64,000 nt of DNA from assembly GCA_963665525.1 (NCBI GenBank), contig OY762280.1, forward strand, positions 2,728,001-2,792,000. Reading direction: 5' to 3'. This document shows, in pieces, positions 44,257 to 54,010 of this stretch. Numbering within the stretch: position 1 is the first letter of the stretch; each line of letters starts with the position of its first letter. The notes under the pieces were generated by a model. The model was not told the DNA's origin. It made no database searches and worked only from the letters and a program-made list of their open reading frames with translations. This DNA comes from UBA12077 sp963665525. GTDB lineage: Bacteria > Bacteroidota > Bacteroidia > Bacteroidales > UBA12077. The translations under genes and the position numbers were made by a program.

Positions 44257-44775
44257 TTATTCAATACCTAATTCTTTCTTCACAAGAGGTAATATATCAA
44301 TACTTTGATCAGAGAAGTATAGTAAACCACCTGCTCCTAAATCAAAAACGTATGTAAATCCATTATCTTTAGCAACCTTTTCAATTGCATTTTGTGCTTT
44401 ATCCATAATAGGCTGAAATAACTCCGCTTCTTTTTGTTGTAGATCTTGCTGAGCAGTTTGGTTGAAACTCTGAATACGTTGTTGCATTTCATTAATTTCT
44501 TGCTCTTTAGATTGTTTTACAAGGTCAGAATAAGTTTCTTGTTTCTCCATATAAGTAGTATACTTATTTTGAAGTTCTACTTGCATTGCTTCCATCTCTT
44601 GTTGCAACATCTGGCTATAATTCTGGATTTCTATTCTAGCGCTGTCTCTTTCTGGCATAACAGAAAGTAATTCGCTTGAATTAATATGACCAAATTTATA
44701 ATCGCTTTTTTGAGCATAAACACTTGATCCTGAAATTAAAACAGCGATCAACAAAACTCCTAATATTCTTTTCAT
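44257..44775 (-). CDS. OmpH/Skp-family periplasmic chaperone (second copy)
   Basis: A 172-residue protein with signal peptide MKRILGVLLIAVLISGSSVYA. It has a long coiled-coil middle (about 45-110, Gln/Glu-rich), and the OmpH start YKFGHINSSELLSVMPERDS and end VFDLGAGGLLYFSDQSIDIL. Skp-type chaperones hold unfolded outer-membrane proteins for BamA. It is the last gene of the BamA operon. A -7-like element (TAAATTTG on the minus strand, 44800-44807) just upstream may give it extra transcription. Confidence 0.93.
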   Translation of the reverse strand: MKRILGVLLIAVLISGSSVYAQKSDYKFGHINSSELLSVMPERDSARIEIQNYSQMLQQEMEAMQVELQNKYTTYMEKQETYSDLVKQSKEQEINEMQQRIQSFNQTAQQDLQQKEAELFQPIMDKAQNAIEKVAKDNGFTYVFDLGAGGLLYFSDQSIDILPLVKKELGIE

Positions 44776-44812
44776 ATGTTCTAAATTTTAATTTGTATAC
44801 AAATTTATAAAA

Positions 44813-45325
44813 TTAATTCTTATAGCCTAATTTTTCTAACACATCGTCGCTTTTATCATATTTAGGATCAGTAAATAAAATAGTAGCTCCTGAAGCTGTA
44901 TCAAATATTATGGCATAATTTCCTGATTCTGCAATTTCTTTAATAACATTATAAACCTCATCCTGAATAGGTTTTATAAGTTCCTGTCGTTTTTTAAACA
45001 ACTCCCCCTGTGGACCAAAAAATCTTTTTTGCAAATCTTTCACTTCCCTATCTTTAGCTGCAATCTCTGCTTCTTTTTGTTTAATCATTTCTTTTGTTAG
45101 GAGAACTTTTTCTGCCTGGTAATCTTTGTACATTTTTTCTACAACTTTATACTCACCTTCTATCTCTTTCTGCCAATCTACTGATAATTGATTAAGTTTA
45201 TCCTGGGCTGCTTTATATGCCGGAATATTGCTTAAAATATACTCTGTATCAACATAGGCATATTTTTGAGCTAATATCAGATTCGATACCAAAACAAATA
45301 TTAAGCCAAAAAGAAGTTTTTTCAT
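44813..45325 (-). CDS. OmpH/Skp-family periplasmic chaperone (first copy)
   Basis: A 170-residue paralogue of the next gene. Signal peptide MKKLLFGLIFVLVSNLILA; start KYAYVDTEYILSNIPAYKAA; central coiled coil rich in Lys/Glu; end AIIFDTASGATILFTDPKYD. Two adjacent ompH genes after bamA are usual in Bacteroidota and probably form mixed trimers or serve different clients. It starts 11 bp after the bamA stop. Confidence 0.94.
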   Translation of the reverse strand: MKKLLFGLIFVLVSNLILAQKYAYVDTEYILSNIPAYKAAQDKLNQLSVDWQKEIEGEYKVVEKMYKDYQAEKVLLTKEMIKQKEAEIAAKDREVKDLQKRFFGPQGELFKKRQELIKPIQDEVYNVIKEIAESGNYAIIFDTASGATILFTDPKYDKSDDVLEKLGYKN

Positions 45326-45336
45326 AAAGCTCTATT

Positions 45337-47940
45337 TTAAAATTGTTGTCCAATCACGAAGTGGAACTGACTTCCATTTGCATCAGGTTGCCCTGGTATA
45401 TCATCAAAACCATATCCCCAATCAACACCAAGTAAACCAAACATAGGTAAAAATGCTCTTAAACCAACCCCAGCTGATCTTTTTATTTTAAATGGATTAT
45501 AATCATTGATATCTGACCATGCATTACCTGCTTCAATAAATCCTAAAACATAAATTGTTGCTTGTGGTTTTAAGGATACAGGATATCTTAATTCAAAATT
45601 GATCTTCTCATAAACATTACCAGACTTTATTCCGTTTGCATCTCTTGGTGTTAAAGTACTATTATCGTAACCTCTTAATGCAATATTTTCAACTCCATAC
45701 AAACTATAACCTGACATTCCATCACCACCAAGATCAAATTTACCAAATGGGGAATAACCTAAATCCTGATTGTAATATCCTAAATAACCAAACTCAGTAT
45801 TTGTAGCCAAAACTAAATCTTTCCATATTTTTAAATACCACGATCCTTTATATTTCCATTTATGATATTCAATCCATTTATATTTTTTACTTTCAATCTC
45901 ACTTTCATAAGCATCATTTAATAAAAACTCTTGCTGATCTGCAGTATAACTATCCCAAGAATCAGCATATTCTTCTAGAATATCTGTTTCTATATCTGTT
46001 TTATCCGAACTTGACAATTCCCAGAACTTATCTTTTTTAAATAACGAATATGGAGGTGTTATTTGTAGACTAAGCATAAATGATGAACCTCTTCTTGGAT
46101 AAATAATCTGATCAGTAGAATTTCGAGCAAAAGTCGTTGACAAACTGAAATTATGAGACGTTCCATTTTGGAAGATAAAATAATCCCAATCATTTAAATC
46201 ATATCTTTGATAGCTGATAGAATTAGATATAGTAAAATAATCATCAGGCCACTTTAATCTCTGTCCAAGACCTATAGATCCTCCAAAAATCTTCATATAT
46301 TCATCGCCAACTTCATAAAAATAATTTGTTCTTTTTTGAATATTATAATAAGCAGAAATAGAAAATGAATTTGGTTTCTTACCACCAAGCCAAGGTTCCA
46401 TAAAACTTATACTATATGAAGAATAATACTTCCCATTCGTTTGGGCTCGTAAACTTAATGTTTGTCCATCACCAGACGGAACAGGTTTCCAAGCTCCTTT
46501 TTTAAAGAAATTTCTGGCAGAGAAATTACTAAATCTCAAACCTAATGTTCCCACAAACATATTTGCTCCCCAACCACCAGATACTTCAAGTTGATCTGTT
46601 GATTTTTCAACAAGCGTATATTCTAAGTCGACCAATCCTTCTGCCTGATTAATATTAGTAGGTTCTATCCCAAACTGTTCAGGATCAAAATAGCCTAATT
46701 GAGCTAATTCTCTTTGTGAACGCATTATTTCAGCCTTACTAAATAGTTCTCCAGGTTTAGTTCTTAATTCACGTCTAATAATATGTTCATTTGTTCTATC
46801 ATTTCCTCTAATCACAACCTTATTTAAACTTACCTGTTTACCTTCTGATACTCTCATTTGTAAATCGATAGAATCATTTTCGATTGTTTGAATCGTTGGC
46901 ATTACATTAAAAAACAAGTGCCCATTATCAAGATAGAGATTACTTACTGCATCTTCATCTATATTGAGTCTCTTATTTAATAATTCTGTATCGTATGGAT
47001 CTCCTTTTTTTATTTTCAACATTCTGCTTAAACCCTCGCTGGTATACTTGGTATTACCAACCCAATTTAAATCTCTGAAAAAATATTGATTTCCTTCCAC
47101 AATACTAATATCAATTGCTATTCTATTTGAACTAACATCATATACTGAATCAACAATCAATTCTGCATCCCTATAACCAAGAGAATTATACTTGGTAATA
47201 ACCAATGCCTGATCCTCCTCAAAAGTTTCTTCTACAAATTTTGATGGTTTAAAAAAGTTAATGCTTTTTCTTCTTGTATCCTTCATTGTTCTTCTCAACT
47301 TGCCATCTGAAAATACAGTATTCCCATAAAAATTAATGTCGCTTATTTTTACTTTCTCCCCTTTATCAATAAAAATATTTAATTTGACATTATTAAGTTT
47401 TGCAACAGTATCGTCTGCCTGAACAATATCTACTTTAGCATTAAGATACTTTTTATCATATAGATAATTTTTGATAATGCGTTCTGTATTGTTTATTAAA
47501 TTTTCAGTTACCTGCATTCCTCTCTTCAACTCAAGTTGCTCTCGAATATCATTTTCTTTAGATTTTTTAAGCCCATGTATTTCTAATTCTGACAATCTGT
47601 GTCGTTCTAATAAATACATTCCCAAAGAAACACTATCTCCTTCAAACTTGGTAGTATATATTTTTACATCAGAGAATAATCCTTGACCCCATAATTTTTC
47701 AATTGCTTTGGTAATATCATCACTTGGAATGTCAATTTTTGTCCCTATTCTTAGGCCCGATAAATTCACAAGAATATTTTTATCAAGATACTTAATTCCA
47801 GTAACATCAACCTCCTTAATAATGTATGTCCTTGTTTTTTTATAATCAGCAACAGCCATCTCTTTAAAATTTACATCCTGTGCTATGGCTGCTCCGCCAA
47901 CGAAAGTTAAAAATATGCCCAATAAGAATTTTCTTATCAT
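45337..47940 (-). CDS. bamA: Outer-membrane protein assembly factor BamA
   Basis: An 867-residue Omp85 protein that folds and inserts outer-membrane proteins. It has a signal peptide (MIRKFLLGIFLTFVGGAAIA) and five POTRA domains (about 35-450; the first has IIKEVDVTGIKYLDKNILVN, the last VSLNKVVIRGNDRTNEHIIR). The 16-stranded barrel ends in the required C-terminal aromatic (FHFVIGQQF). An acidic insertion at about 640-700 in an extracellular loop (SSDKTDIETDILEEYADSWD) is common in Bacteroidota BamA. Normal length. Confidence 0.97.
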   Translation of the reverse strand: MIRKFLLGIFLTFVGGAAIAQDVNFKEMAVADYKKTRTYIIKEVDVTGIKYLDKNILVNLSGLRIGTKIDIPSDDITKAIEKLWGQGLFSDVKIYTTKFEGDSVSLGMYLLERHRLSELEIHGLKKSKENDIREQLELKRGMQVTENLINNTERIIKNYLYDKKYLNAKVDIVQADDTVAKLNNVKLNIFIDKGEKVKISDINFYGNTVFSDGKLRRTMKDTRRKSINFFKPSKFVEETFEEDQALVITKYNSLGYRDAELIVDSVYDVSSNRIAIDISIVEGNQYFFRDLNWVGNTKYTSEGLSRMLKIKKGDPYDTELLNKRLNIDEDAVSNLYLDNGHLFFNVMPTIQTIENDSIDLQMRVSEGKQVSLNKVVIRGNDRTNEHIIRRELRTKPGELFSKAEIMRSQRELAQLGYFDPEQFGIEPTNINQAEGLVDLEYTLVEKSTDQLEVSGGWGANMFVGTLGLRFSNFSARNFFKKGAWKPVPSGDGQTLSLRAQTNGKYYSSYSISFMEPWLGGKKPNSFSISAYYNIQKRTNYFYEVGDEYMKIFGGSIGLGQRLKWPDDYFTISNSISYQRYDLNDWDYFIFQNGTSHNFSLSTTFARNSTDQIIYPRRGSSFMLSLQITPPYSLFKKDKFWELSSSDKTDIETDILEEYADSWDSYTADQQEFLLNDAYESEIESKKYKWIEYHKWKYKGSWYLKIWKDLVLATNTEFGYLGYYNQDLGYSPFGKFDLGGDGMSGYSLYGVENIALRGYDNSTLTPRDANGIKSGNVYEKINFELRYPVSLKPQATIYVLGFIEAGNAWSDINDYNPFKIKRSAGVGLRAFLPMFGLLGVDWGYGFDDIPGQPDANGSQFHFVIGQQF

Positions 47941-47965
47941 TCTGTTAGATTCTATGTTAATTAAA

Positions 47966-48709
47966 CTATTTTTTTACTTGTTCACTTGTTTTTCCAAAGC
48001 GACGTTCTCTTTTTTGATAATCAATAATCGCTTGGTATAAATCATTTTTCCTAAAATCAGGCCACAAAACTTCGGTAAAATACAGTTCTGAGTAAGCTAT
48101 TTGCCATATTAGAAAATTACTAATTCTATATTCACCACTTGTTCTAATGAGTAGGTCTGGATCAGGAATGTTTTTTGTATTTAAATATTGTTCAAAGAAA
48201 TCACTATTTATATCTTCAATATTTAAAGGTTTTACTTTGTTTTCAGATATTATATTTTTTACTGCATTAACAATTTCCCATCTTGCACTATAGTTAAGAG
48301 CTAAAACTAATGATAAACCAGTATTACCAGATGTTTTCTCAATCAGTGACATTAATTTAATACGAACGTTTTCTGGCAATCCTTCTGTATTGCCAATAGT
48401 CAATAAACGAACATTATTTTTTATTAGTGTGTCTGTTTCTGAATTTATCGAAGTAATTAAAAGAGCCATTAAGGCATCAACTTCTTTTTTTGGTCTGTTC
48501 CAATTTTCGGTAGAAAATGCATATAATGTAAGGAATTTTATTCCTAACTCTGCAGCACCTTCTACGGTATCACGAACAGCTTTAACTCCATTCTTGTGAC
48601 CAAATATTCTTTGATTTCCTTTTTTCTGTGCCCATCTCCCATTGCCATCCATAATAACTGCAATATGTTCCGGCAAATTCTTCTTATTAATCTTTTCCTT
48701 TAAATCCAT
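47966..48709 (-). CDS. uppS: Undecaprenyl diphosphate synthase (isoprenyl transferase)
   Basis: A 247-residue cis-prenyltransferase that makes the C55 lipid carrier for cell-wall synthesis. Motifs are HIAVIMDGNGRWAQKKG (catalytic Asp), TLYAFSTENWNRPKKEVDAL, and DLLIRTSGEYRISNFLIWQI with FTEVLWPDF. Normal length. It lies 25 bp upstream of bamA and 2 bp after the DUF6089-like gene, in the envelope operon. Confidence 0.97.
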   Translation of the reverse strand: MDLKEKINKKNLPEHIAVIMDGNGRWAQKKGNQRIFGHKNGVKAVRDTVEGAAELGIKFLTLYAFSTENWNRPKKEVDALMALLITSINSETDTLIKNNVRLLTIGNTEGLPENVRIKLMSLIEKTSGNTGLSLVLALNYSARWEIVNAVKNIISENKVKPLNIEDINSDFFEQYLNTKNIPDPDLLIRTSGEYRISNFLIWQIAYSELYFTEVLWPDFRKNDLYQAIIDYQKRERRFGKTSEQVKK

Positions 48710-48711
48710 GT

Positions 48712-49380
48712 CTAATTATAAGTCGGACATTCTATCTTATCTCTAAACAGTTTGTACGTTATAAATACTCCACAAAACGAATACCAGTCATCATTATGTA
48801 TTACCGGAGTATTATTATCATCTTGTACATTAATAACTCCATCTATCTGATCGTTAAAAGTTTTGTGATAACTCCAATCAAATCCTAAAGTTAAGCGCTC
48901 AAAGATATTATATTTAATTCCTAATCCAAAAGGAATTGTAATAGGATTTTCAAATCCTCCTGAATCAAAAATATAATACCCTCCAATGCCAATAAAAATA
49001 AAGGGTGCAAACCTATTTTTATTCTTTTTGATGTATCCTGAACTATTATAGGGTAAAAAATTAAATTCAATTAATGCAGAAATATCCATTAAGCTTGTAG
49101 AGAAGTCAGCTCCACGCAATTGATTCTCAGCATTATTAAAGTCACTATCACTTCCTTTAAGCTTGCCATAAGTACCTCTTAAGGTCGTTGTTAAATGGTT
49201 ACTTAAGTTATATTTAAAAATAAGGCCATAGGATGGTGAAGGAGAGTAAAGTAATCTTGAATTATTAATATCTCCCTGATAATAAGATGCTCCTAAAGCC
49301 AATCCAAACTCAGCTTTACTTTGAGCCATCAATATATTCACTAACAAAATAAAAGGGAACAGTAATAAAATTTTCTTCAT
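48712..49380 (-). CDS. DUF6089-like outer-membrane beta-barrel protein
   Basis: A 222-residue protein with signal peptide (MKKILLLFPFILLVNILMA) and barrel-like strands: AEFGLALGASYYQGDINNSR, YGLIFKYNLSNHLTTTLRGT and GLGIKYNIFERLTLGFDWSY. The YYQGDIN start is typical of the DUF6089 family encoded next to uppS/bamA in Bacteroidota. It is probably a small outer-membrane barrel; function unknown. It lies 2 bp before uppS and 3 bp after a related barrel gene. Confidence 0.85.
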   Translation of the reverse strand: MKKILLLFPFILLVNILMAQSKAEFGLALGASYYQGDINNSRLLYSPSPSYGLIFKYNLSNHLTTTLRGTYGKLKGSDSDFNNAENQLRGADFSTSLMDISALIEFNFLPYNSSGYIKKNKNRFAPFIFIGIGGYYIFDSGGFENPITIPFGLGIKYNIFERLTLGFDWSYHKTFNDQIDGVINVQDDNNTPVIHNDDWYSFCGVFITYKLFRDKIECPTYN

Positions 49381-49383
49381 ATA

Positions 49384-50130
49384 CTAAAATCGATATTCTC
49401 TAGTCTTTTTGGTTCGTTTAATTTTAGTAGAAACGTTTATTACGGTAAAATAGTATACATCATTAAATTCAGACATATCAGGATGGAAACCATCAATAAA
49501 ATCAGAAGTTGTATAACGAGCTCCCATCTCAAGGCCAATATAAGTTGTACTCGACAAAGGATATTTTAGACCAAAACCTAAAGGAAACGCTAATGTTAAA
49601 TTTTTACTTTCAAACCTGTCACTATCCACAAAATTATCTTTTGCTTTGGTCATAAAAAAAGCTCCACCAATACCTCCAAAAACATATAAATTTATTCCTG
49701 CATTAAATTTCTGAAGTTTTCCCCGCATGGACATAATCTTATAACTAACCATTTGCTGCTCTTTTAAAATATGAAACTCAATCTGCCCCTGTAGCTCAAG
49801 CATATTGGTTGTAAATGCGTAATTTCTACCTTCATTAGAAGATTTAACATCCGTTCCATGTATATTAGCATATGATAATCCACCTTTAACAGAAACTAAT
49901 TCATACAATTTATACCTATAACCACCAGTTAACACAGGCCTTGATGCTCCAAAATCCAGATCTAAAAACCTAGATGCATCTGCAGACTCTGATCCTCCGA
50001 TATCTCCAAAATAGTTAGAAATCCCAATTCCATATATATATTCCGATCTTGACAATTTCCATTTCTGAGAAAACCCACTTAATGGAATAAGCAATAAAAT
50101 AATGACTGATATTTTCTTAAATGCCTTCAT
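49384..50130 (-). CDS. Outer-membrane beta-barrel protein, related to its downstream neighbour
   Basis: A 248-residue protein. I chose the ATG at 50130 so that the signal peptide (MKAFKKISVIILLLIPLSGF) starts the protein; the frame opens 7 codons earlier. It contains YIYGIGISNYFGDIGGSESA, GGYRYKLYELVSVKGGLSYA and GFGLKYPLSSTTYIGLEMGA, the same barrel type as the next gene, and ends basic (KRTKKTREYRF). It is likely an outer-membrane barrel acting with the BAM-linked operon; the role is unknown. Next gene starts 3 bp downstream. Confidence 0.83.
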   Translation of the reverse strand: MKAFKKISVIILLLIPLSGFSQKWKLSRSEYIYGIGISNYFGDIGGSESADASRFLDLDFGASRPVLTGGYRYKLYELVSVKGGLSYANIHGTDVKSSNEGRNYAFTTNMLELQGQIEFHILKEQQMVSYKIMSMRGKLQKFNAGINLYVFGGIGGAFFMTKAKDNFVDSDRFESKNLTLAFPLGFGLKYPLSSTTYIGLEMGARYTTSDFIDGFHPDMSEFNDVYYFTVINVSTKIKRTKKTREYRF

Positions 50131-50242
50131 AACATCCGCTTCTGTATACAAAGTTATCCTTTTTTATGAAAAATAATAATAAGCTATTCATTTTAAAGTG
50201 TCAAGGTATAAATATAACGAATTTAAACCTGTATTGTTTTTA

Positions 50243-51121
50243 TTAATTTCGTTTATCAATTCCCCACATTAATTTACTTCTCAAAGTATTATAAAAACTG
50301 GTATCTCTCAATTTAATCAATTTGATTTTAAACTCAGCTTTTTTTATGATAATACTTTCTGTCTTTTTTATCATTATCGATCTGTGATCGAGTGATGCAA
50401 TATAATTAAGTGATCTTCCATCTAATTTTAATTCCAACTTACTTGAATCAGGTAATACAATTGGCCGAACTGTTAAGTTATGTGGCGAAATTGGTGAAAT
50501 AATAAAATTTCCCGATTGAGGAACAATAATAGGTCCTCCAACACTTAACGAATATGCTGTAGAACCTGTAGGTGTTGACACCAATAAACCATCGGCCCAG
50601 TATGAGTTCAAAAATTCACCGTCGATATAAACATGAACTGTGATCATTCCAGAATCTACCTTTTGAACCGAAATTTCATTAAGGCTATAAGGAAACTCTT
50701 TAAATAATCCAGAAGATGATTCCAACTTTAATAATGATCTTTCTTCAATACTATAATCTCCTACCAGAATAGACTCTAGAGCAGCCTCTATATCATTCTT
50801 AGCAATACTAGCCAAAAAACCTAATCTACCAGTATTAATTCCAACAATAGGAATGTTCGAATCTCTTACAATGGTTGTAGCATCTAAAATAGTACCATCG
50901 CCACCAATACTGAATAACAAATCGACTCCGTCTCTTATTTCATGGTACTTTTGGAAGGTCGATATTAACCCAGAATCTAAGTTGATTTCTTTTATTAAAA
51001 AATCATAAAAATTCTTAAAAATTGTAATTTCCACATTGCTGCTAATCAGAATCTCAAAAAATCGTTCGATTTTCTCTTTAAATCCTTTGTCGAAATTACG
51101 ACCATAGATAGCTACTTTCAT
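50243..51121 (-). CDS. nadK: NAD kinase
   Basis: A 292-residue enzyme that phosphorylates NAD to NADP. The catalytic GGDGT motif is in LLFSIGGDGTILDATTIV; NTGRLGFLA, the substrate region LVSTPTGSTAYSLSVGGPII and ISPISPHNLTVRPIVLPDSS follow. I chose M at 51121 (MKVAIYGRNFDKG), the usual start; the ATG at 51133 would overlap the upstream gene by 11 bp. It is in a line of minus-strand genes with the BamA/TamA-like and CBS genes. Confidence 0.96.
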   Translation of the reverse strand: MKVAIYGRNFDKGFKEKIERFFEILISSNVEITIFKNFYDFLIKEINLDSGLISTFQKYHEIRDGVDLLFSIGGDGTILDATTIVRDSNIPIVGINTGRLGFLASIAKNDIEAALESILVGDYSIEERSLLKLESSSGLFKEFPYSLNEISVQKVDSGMITVHVYIDGEFLNSYWADGLLVSTPTGSTAYSLSVGGPIIVPQSGNFIISPISPHNLTVRPIVLPDSSKLELKLDGRSLNYIASLDHRSIMIKKTESIIIKKAEFKIKLIKLRDTSFYNTLRSKLMWGIDKRN

Positions 51122-51122
51122 T

Positions 51123-52526
51123 TTATTTTTCAATTATTGGTGCTCCAAGGTGAAAAAATATTCCGTGTTCTCCAAATTTATTTAATGAATACTCTATTCG
51201 TAAAACTTTATCGTAGTAAGTTACTAAATCTATGCCAATTCCTCCACTATATAAAAACTCATTGGTAATATTATTACCTAAAGTATAATCTGAGTCAATA
51301 TAACCGGTATCGAAGAATATATTTGTATACAATGCATAATGCACTTTGCTGAATTTATCAGAAGGAATAAAATTTAAACTAAATTTTGTTTGAGGAATTA
51401 TTTCGAACTTAAAGTTTGTTTTCGAAATGTAATAACTATTACCGCTTGATACGTAATACTCCATTCCTCTGAGGTAGTTATCATAGCCAATAGCCTCCGA
51501 GAAATAAAATGAATTATAATTATCAATATTAGCCTGTCCAATTAAACTAGTATTCATAAAAAACTTCTTCGAAACCTGGTGATTTTCTTCTAGAATAGAC
51601 TTTAATACAAAGTTACCTTTGTTGGATAATACTCCAAGTCCATTTTTTACAATTGAAAAATACAGTCTTAATCCTTCTAAAGGATATATTTTTGAATCTC
51701 GTTTATCATAATCAAAATCGTATCCTATCGTAAAAAATTCTATTTCGTTTTTATCATCAAAAAAGTAATTACCATTTAGTTGTAAAACCGAATCACTTAT
51801 TGATACCTTGGAATATTTTACATTTAACAGGTGATTCGTATATAAATGTGGTCTGTAAGTGTAAAAATTAGATAGTTTTAAGGTTCTTCTTGCATACTTT
51901 TCAGTAAATTTTAAATATTCAAGCTCATCATTTACTATTTTATAAGGCACTTCGTGATTACGGAAATAATCCACATCAATACCAAATCCGAATTTCTGCT
52001 TTTTATCGAAGAAAGGTTTATTGTAGTATAAAACAAGTCGGTTATTATATCCAAATATTGTTTTCAGTTTTAAAATCTCTTTTCTTCCTCGAAAATTATT
52101 TATTAGAACAAATAATCCATAATCGACTCTCGACCATTCTGCATTTTTTAAAAACGAACTAAAATTTCGATCGGCATGTTCTAAAACCGGATAAGGCCAA
52201 ATATACCAACGCTCTTGTAATTTAATCTTAATTTCTACATTATCTTCAACAATAAAATAAGCGATTGTAACAAAGTTAAATAAGGAAGTATTTAATAAGT
52301 TTTCGCGCGATTTAGTAATGATCTCATCCAGTTCATTTAAGGTAACCTGGTTTCCTACCTTAAATAATAGTTCGCGATAAATAATTTTTTCTTTGGTAAG
52401 CTTATTCCCTTCTATACTAACTTCAGTAATATATACAGAATTACTTTGATCATTTTGTGCAATTAATTGTAAGGAACTAAACAAGACAATGATTAGCAGT
52501 AAAATTTTATTCGAGGAAAGCATCAT
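51123..52526 (-). CDS. Omp85-family outer-membrane protein (single POTRA, TamA/BamA-like barrel)
   Basis: A 467-residue protein with signal peptide (ILLLIIVLFSSLQLIAQ), one POTRA-type domain (about 30-105: VYITEVSIEGNKLTKEKIIY) and a beta-barrel (about 120-467). It is much shorter than BamA and keeps only one POTRA, as in patatin-less FplA/TamA-type proteins. It may assist lipid or protein export to the outer membrane; the substrate is unknown. The stop is 1 bp from the preferred nadK start, and the start is 9 bp after the CBS gene. Confidence 0.85.
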   Translation of the reverse strand: MMLSSNKILLLIIVLFSSLQLIAQNDQSNSVYITEVSIEGNKLTKEKIIYRELLFKVGNQVTLNELDEIITKSRENLLNTSLFNFVTIAYFIVEDNVEIKIKLQERWYIWPYPVLEHADRNFSSFLKNAEWSRVDYGLFVLINNFRGRKEILKLKTIFGYNNRLVLYYNKPFFDKKQKFGFGIDVDYFRNHEVPYKIVNDELEYLKFTEKYARRTLKLSNFYTYRPHLYTNHLLNVKYSKVSISDSVLQLNGNYFFDDKNEIEFFTIGYDFDYDKRDSKIYPLEGLRLYFSIVKNGLGVLSNKGNFVLKSILEENHQVSKKFFMNTSLIGQANIDNYNSFYFSEAIGYDNYLRGMEYYVSSGNSYYISKTNFKFEIIPQTKFSLNFIPSDKFSKVHYALYTNIFFDTGYIDSDYTLGNNITNEFLYSGGIGIDLVTYYDKVLRIEYSLNKFGEHGIFFHLGAPIIEK

Positions 52527-52535
52527 TTAATTGAA

Positions 52536-53240
52536 TCAGATATTTAAGTAACGCATAAATAAATCGTACCTTTCATTGTAAAGATCATCTTGTTCATCAA
52601 ACTCCATAAAAGATGCTTTTATATTATATTCGTAACGATTAAATGTTTGAATAATTGAAGTGATATCTGTTACATTAACTTTTAAAGTTACTTCAAGCTT
52701 CGTTGAATCGGTCAAGGTATTTACATACATGCTAAGTATCTTAGCATTATTGGATTCAATAATTTGTGAAATTTCTGTCATCGAATAATCACTCTCTGTT
52801 ATTTCTAATACAATAATTCCTCCCGGTTTTTCAATAGCAGAAAGTTGTGAAAAATAATGCAACAAATCAGTCATTCGAACAACACCCAGAAACTTATTAT
52901 GATTATCTAATACAGGTACAATAGTCAGCTTTAATCTGGCAGCAACTTCCATCACTTCATAAATATGCTGACCACTTCTAACCGAAGGCCTTATAAGTGA
53001 TAATTTATGATTCCCAATGGCCTCATTAGGGTTATTCAAATCAAAAATATCAGCATCAGAAATAAGACCTAAGAATTCCTCATTATTAACTATAGGAAGA
53101 TGTGATACACGAAAGACTTCCATCCAGTTTAATGCTTCAACCGCAGTTTCAGAAGTGCGTATTGCAGGAATTTCATCCGATATTAAATCTTTTGCTAACA
53201 TATTTAATCTGTTCTCAAAAATACTCGTATTTTTGCTCAA
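52536..53240 (-). CDS. CBS-domain protein
   Basis: A 234-residue cytoplasmic protein with two CBS domains (about 13-145; AVEALNWMEVFRVSHLPIVN and RLKLTIVPVLDNHNKFLGVV) and a C-terminal ACT-like region (about 145-215; GGIIVLEITESDYSMTEISQ). It probably binds adenine nucleotides and a second ligand and regulates an unknown partner. It is conserved in this place, divergent from pdxJ and upstream of nadK, in Bacteroidota (recalled context). Confidence 0.88.
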   Translation of the reverse strand: MSKNTSIFENRLNMLAKDLISDEIPAIRTSETAVEALNWMEVFRVSHLPIVNNEEFLGLISDADIFDLNNPNEAIGNHKLSLIRPSVRSGQHIYEVMEVAARLKLTIVPVLDNHNKFLGVVRMTDLLHYFSQLSAIEKPGGIIVLEITESDYSMTEISQIIESNNAKILSMYVNTLTDSTKLEVTLKVNVTDITSIIQTFNRYEYNIKASFMEFDEQDDLYNERYDLFMRYLNI

Positions 53241-53290
53241 CTAACAAGTAGATCAATTAATTTGTTTATTCGACTGTCAAATAATAAGAT

Positions 53291-54004
53291 ATGACCAGAC
53301 TAAGTGTAAATATAAATAAAATTGCAACATTAAGAAACGCCAGAGGAGGAAATTATCCGAATGTTTTAGATGCTGCAATTAATTGTGAGAGATTTGGGGC
53401 ACAAGGAGTAACTGTTCATCCACGTCCTGATGAGCGACATATTCGTTACCAAGATGTTTATGACATTAAACCTGTTGTAACAACCGAATTTAATATTGAA
53501 GGTTATCCTTCTGAAGATTTTATAAAATTAGTTTTGGATGTAAAACCACATCAAGTTACATTGGTTCCTGATCCTCCTGAAGCACTTACTTCAAATGCAG
53601 GTTGGGATACCATTAAAAATAAAAATCTTTTAAAAGAGATTATTTCAAGATTTCAATCAGCAGGTATTCGAACATCAATCTTTATTGAAACTGATCCTGA
53701 GCTAATTAAAAATGCAGCTGATACAGGAACTGATCGAGTTGAACTCTACACAGAACCTTATGCTGCCAATTTTGATAACAATAAAGAACAAGCCATTACA
53801 CCTTTCGTTAAAGCTGCAGAAACAGCAGTCGAAGTAGGGCTTGGATTAAATGCAGGTCATGATCTAAATCTGGATAACTTGAAATATTTTAATCAAAACA
53901 TTCCGGGATTAATGGAAGTTTCTATTGGTCACGCATTAATTTCTGATGCATTATATCTTGGTTTAGAGAATACTGTTCAGATGTATTTGAGGGAACTGAA
54001 ATAA
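53291..54004 (+). CDS. pdxJ: Pyridoxine 5'-phosphate synthase
   Basis: A 237-residue enzyme for the last step of de novo vitamin B6 synthesis, joining 1-deoxyxylulose 5-phosphate and 3-amino-2-oxopropyl phosphate. Signature segments are LSVNINKIATLRNARGGNYP, GVTVHPRPDERHIRYQDVYD, VTLVPDPPEALTSNAGWD, and the C-terminal phosphate loop EVSIGHALISDALYLGLE. Normal length. It starts an operon with the hydrolase 6 bp downstream. Confidence 0.97.
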   Translation: MTRLSVNINKIATLRNARGGNYPNVLDAAINCERFGAQGVTVHPRPDERHIRYQDVYDIKPVVTTEFNIEGYPSEDFIKLVLDVKPHQVTLVPDPPEALTSNAGWDTIKNKNLLKEIISRFQSAGIRTSIFIETDPELIKNAADTGTDRVELYTEPYAANFDNNKEQAITPFVKAAETAVEVGLGLNAGHDLNLDNLKYFNQNIPGLMEVSIGHALISDALYLGLENTVQMYLRELK

Positions 54005-54010
54005 AAATTC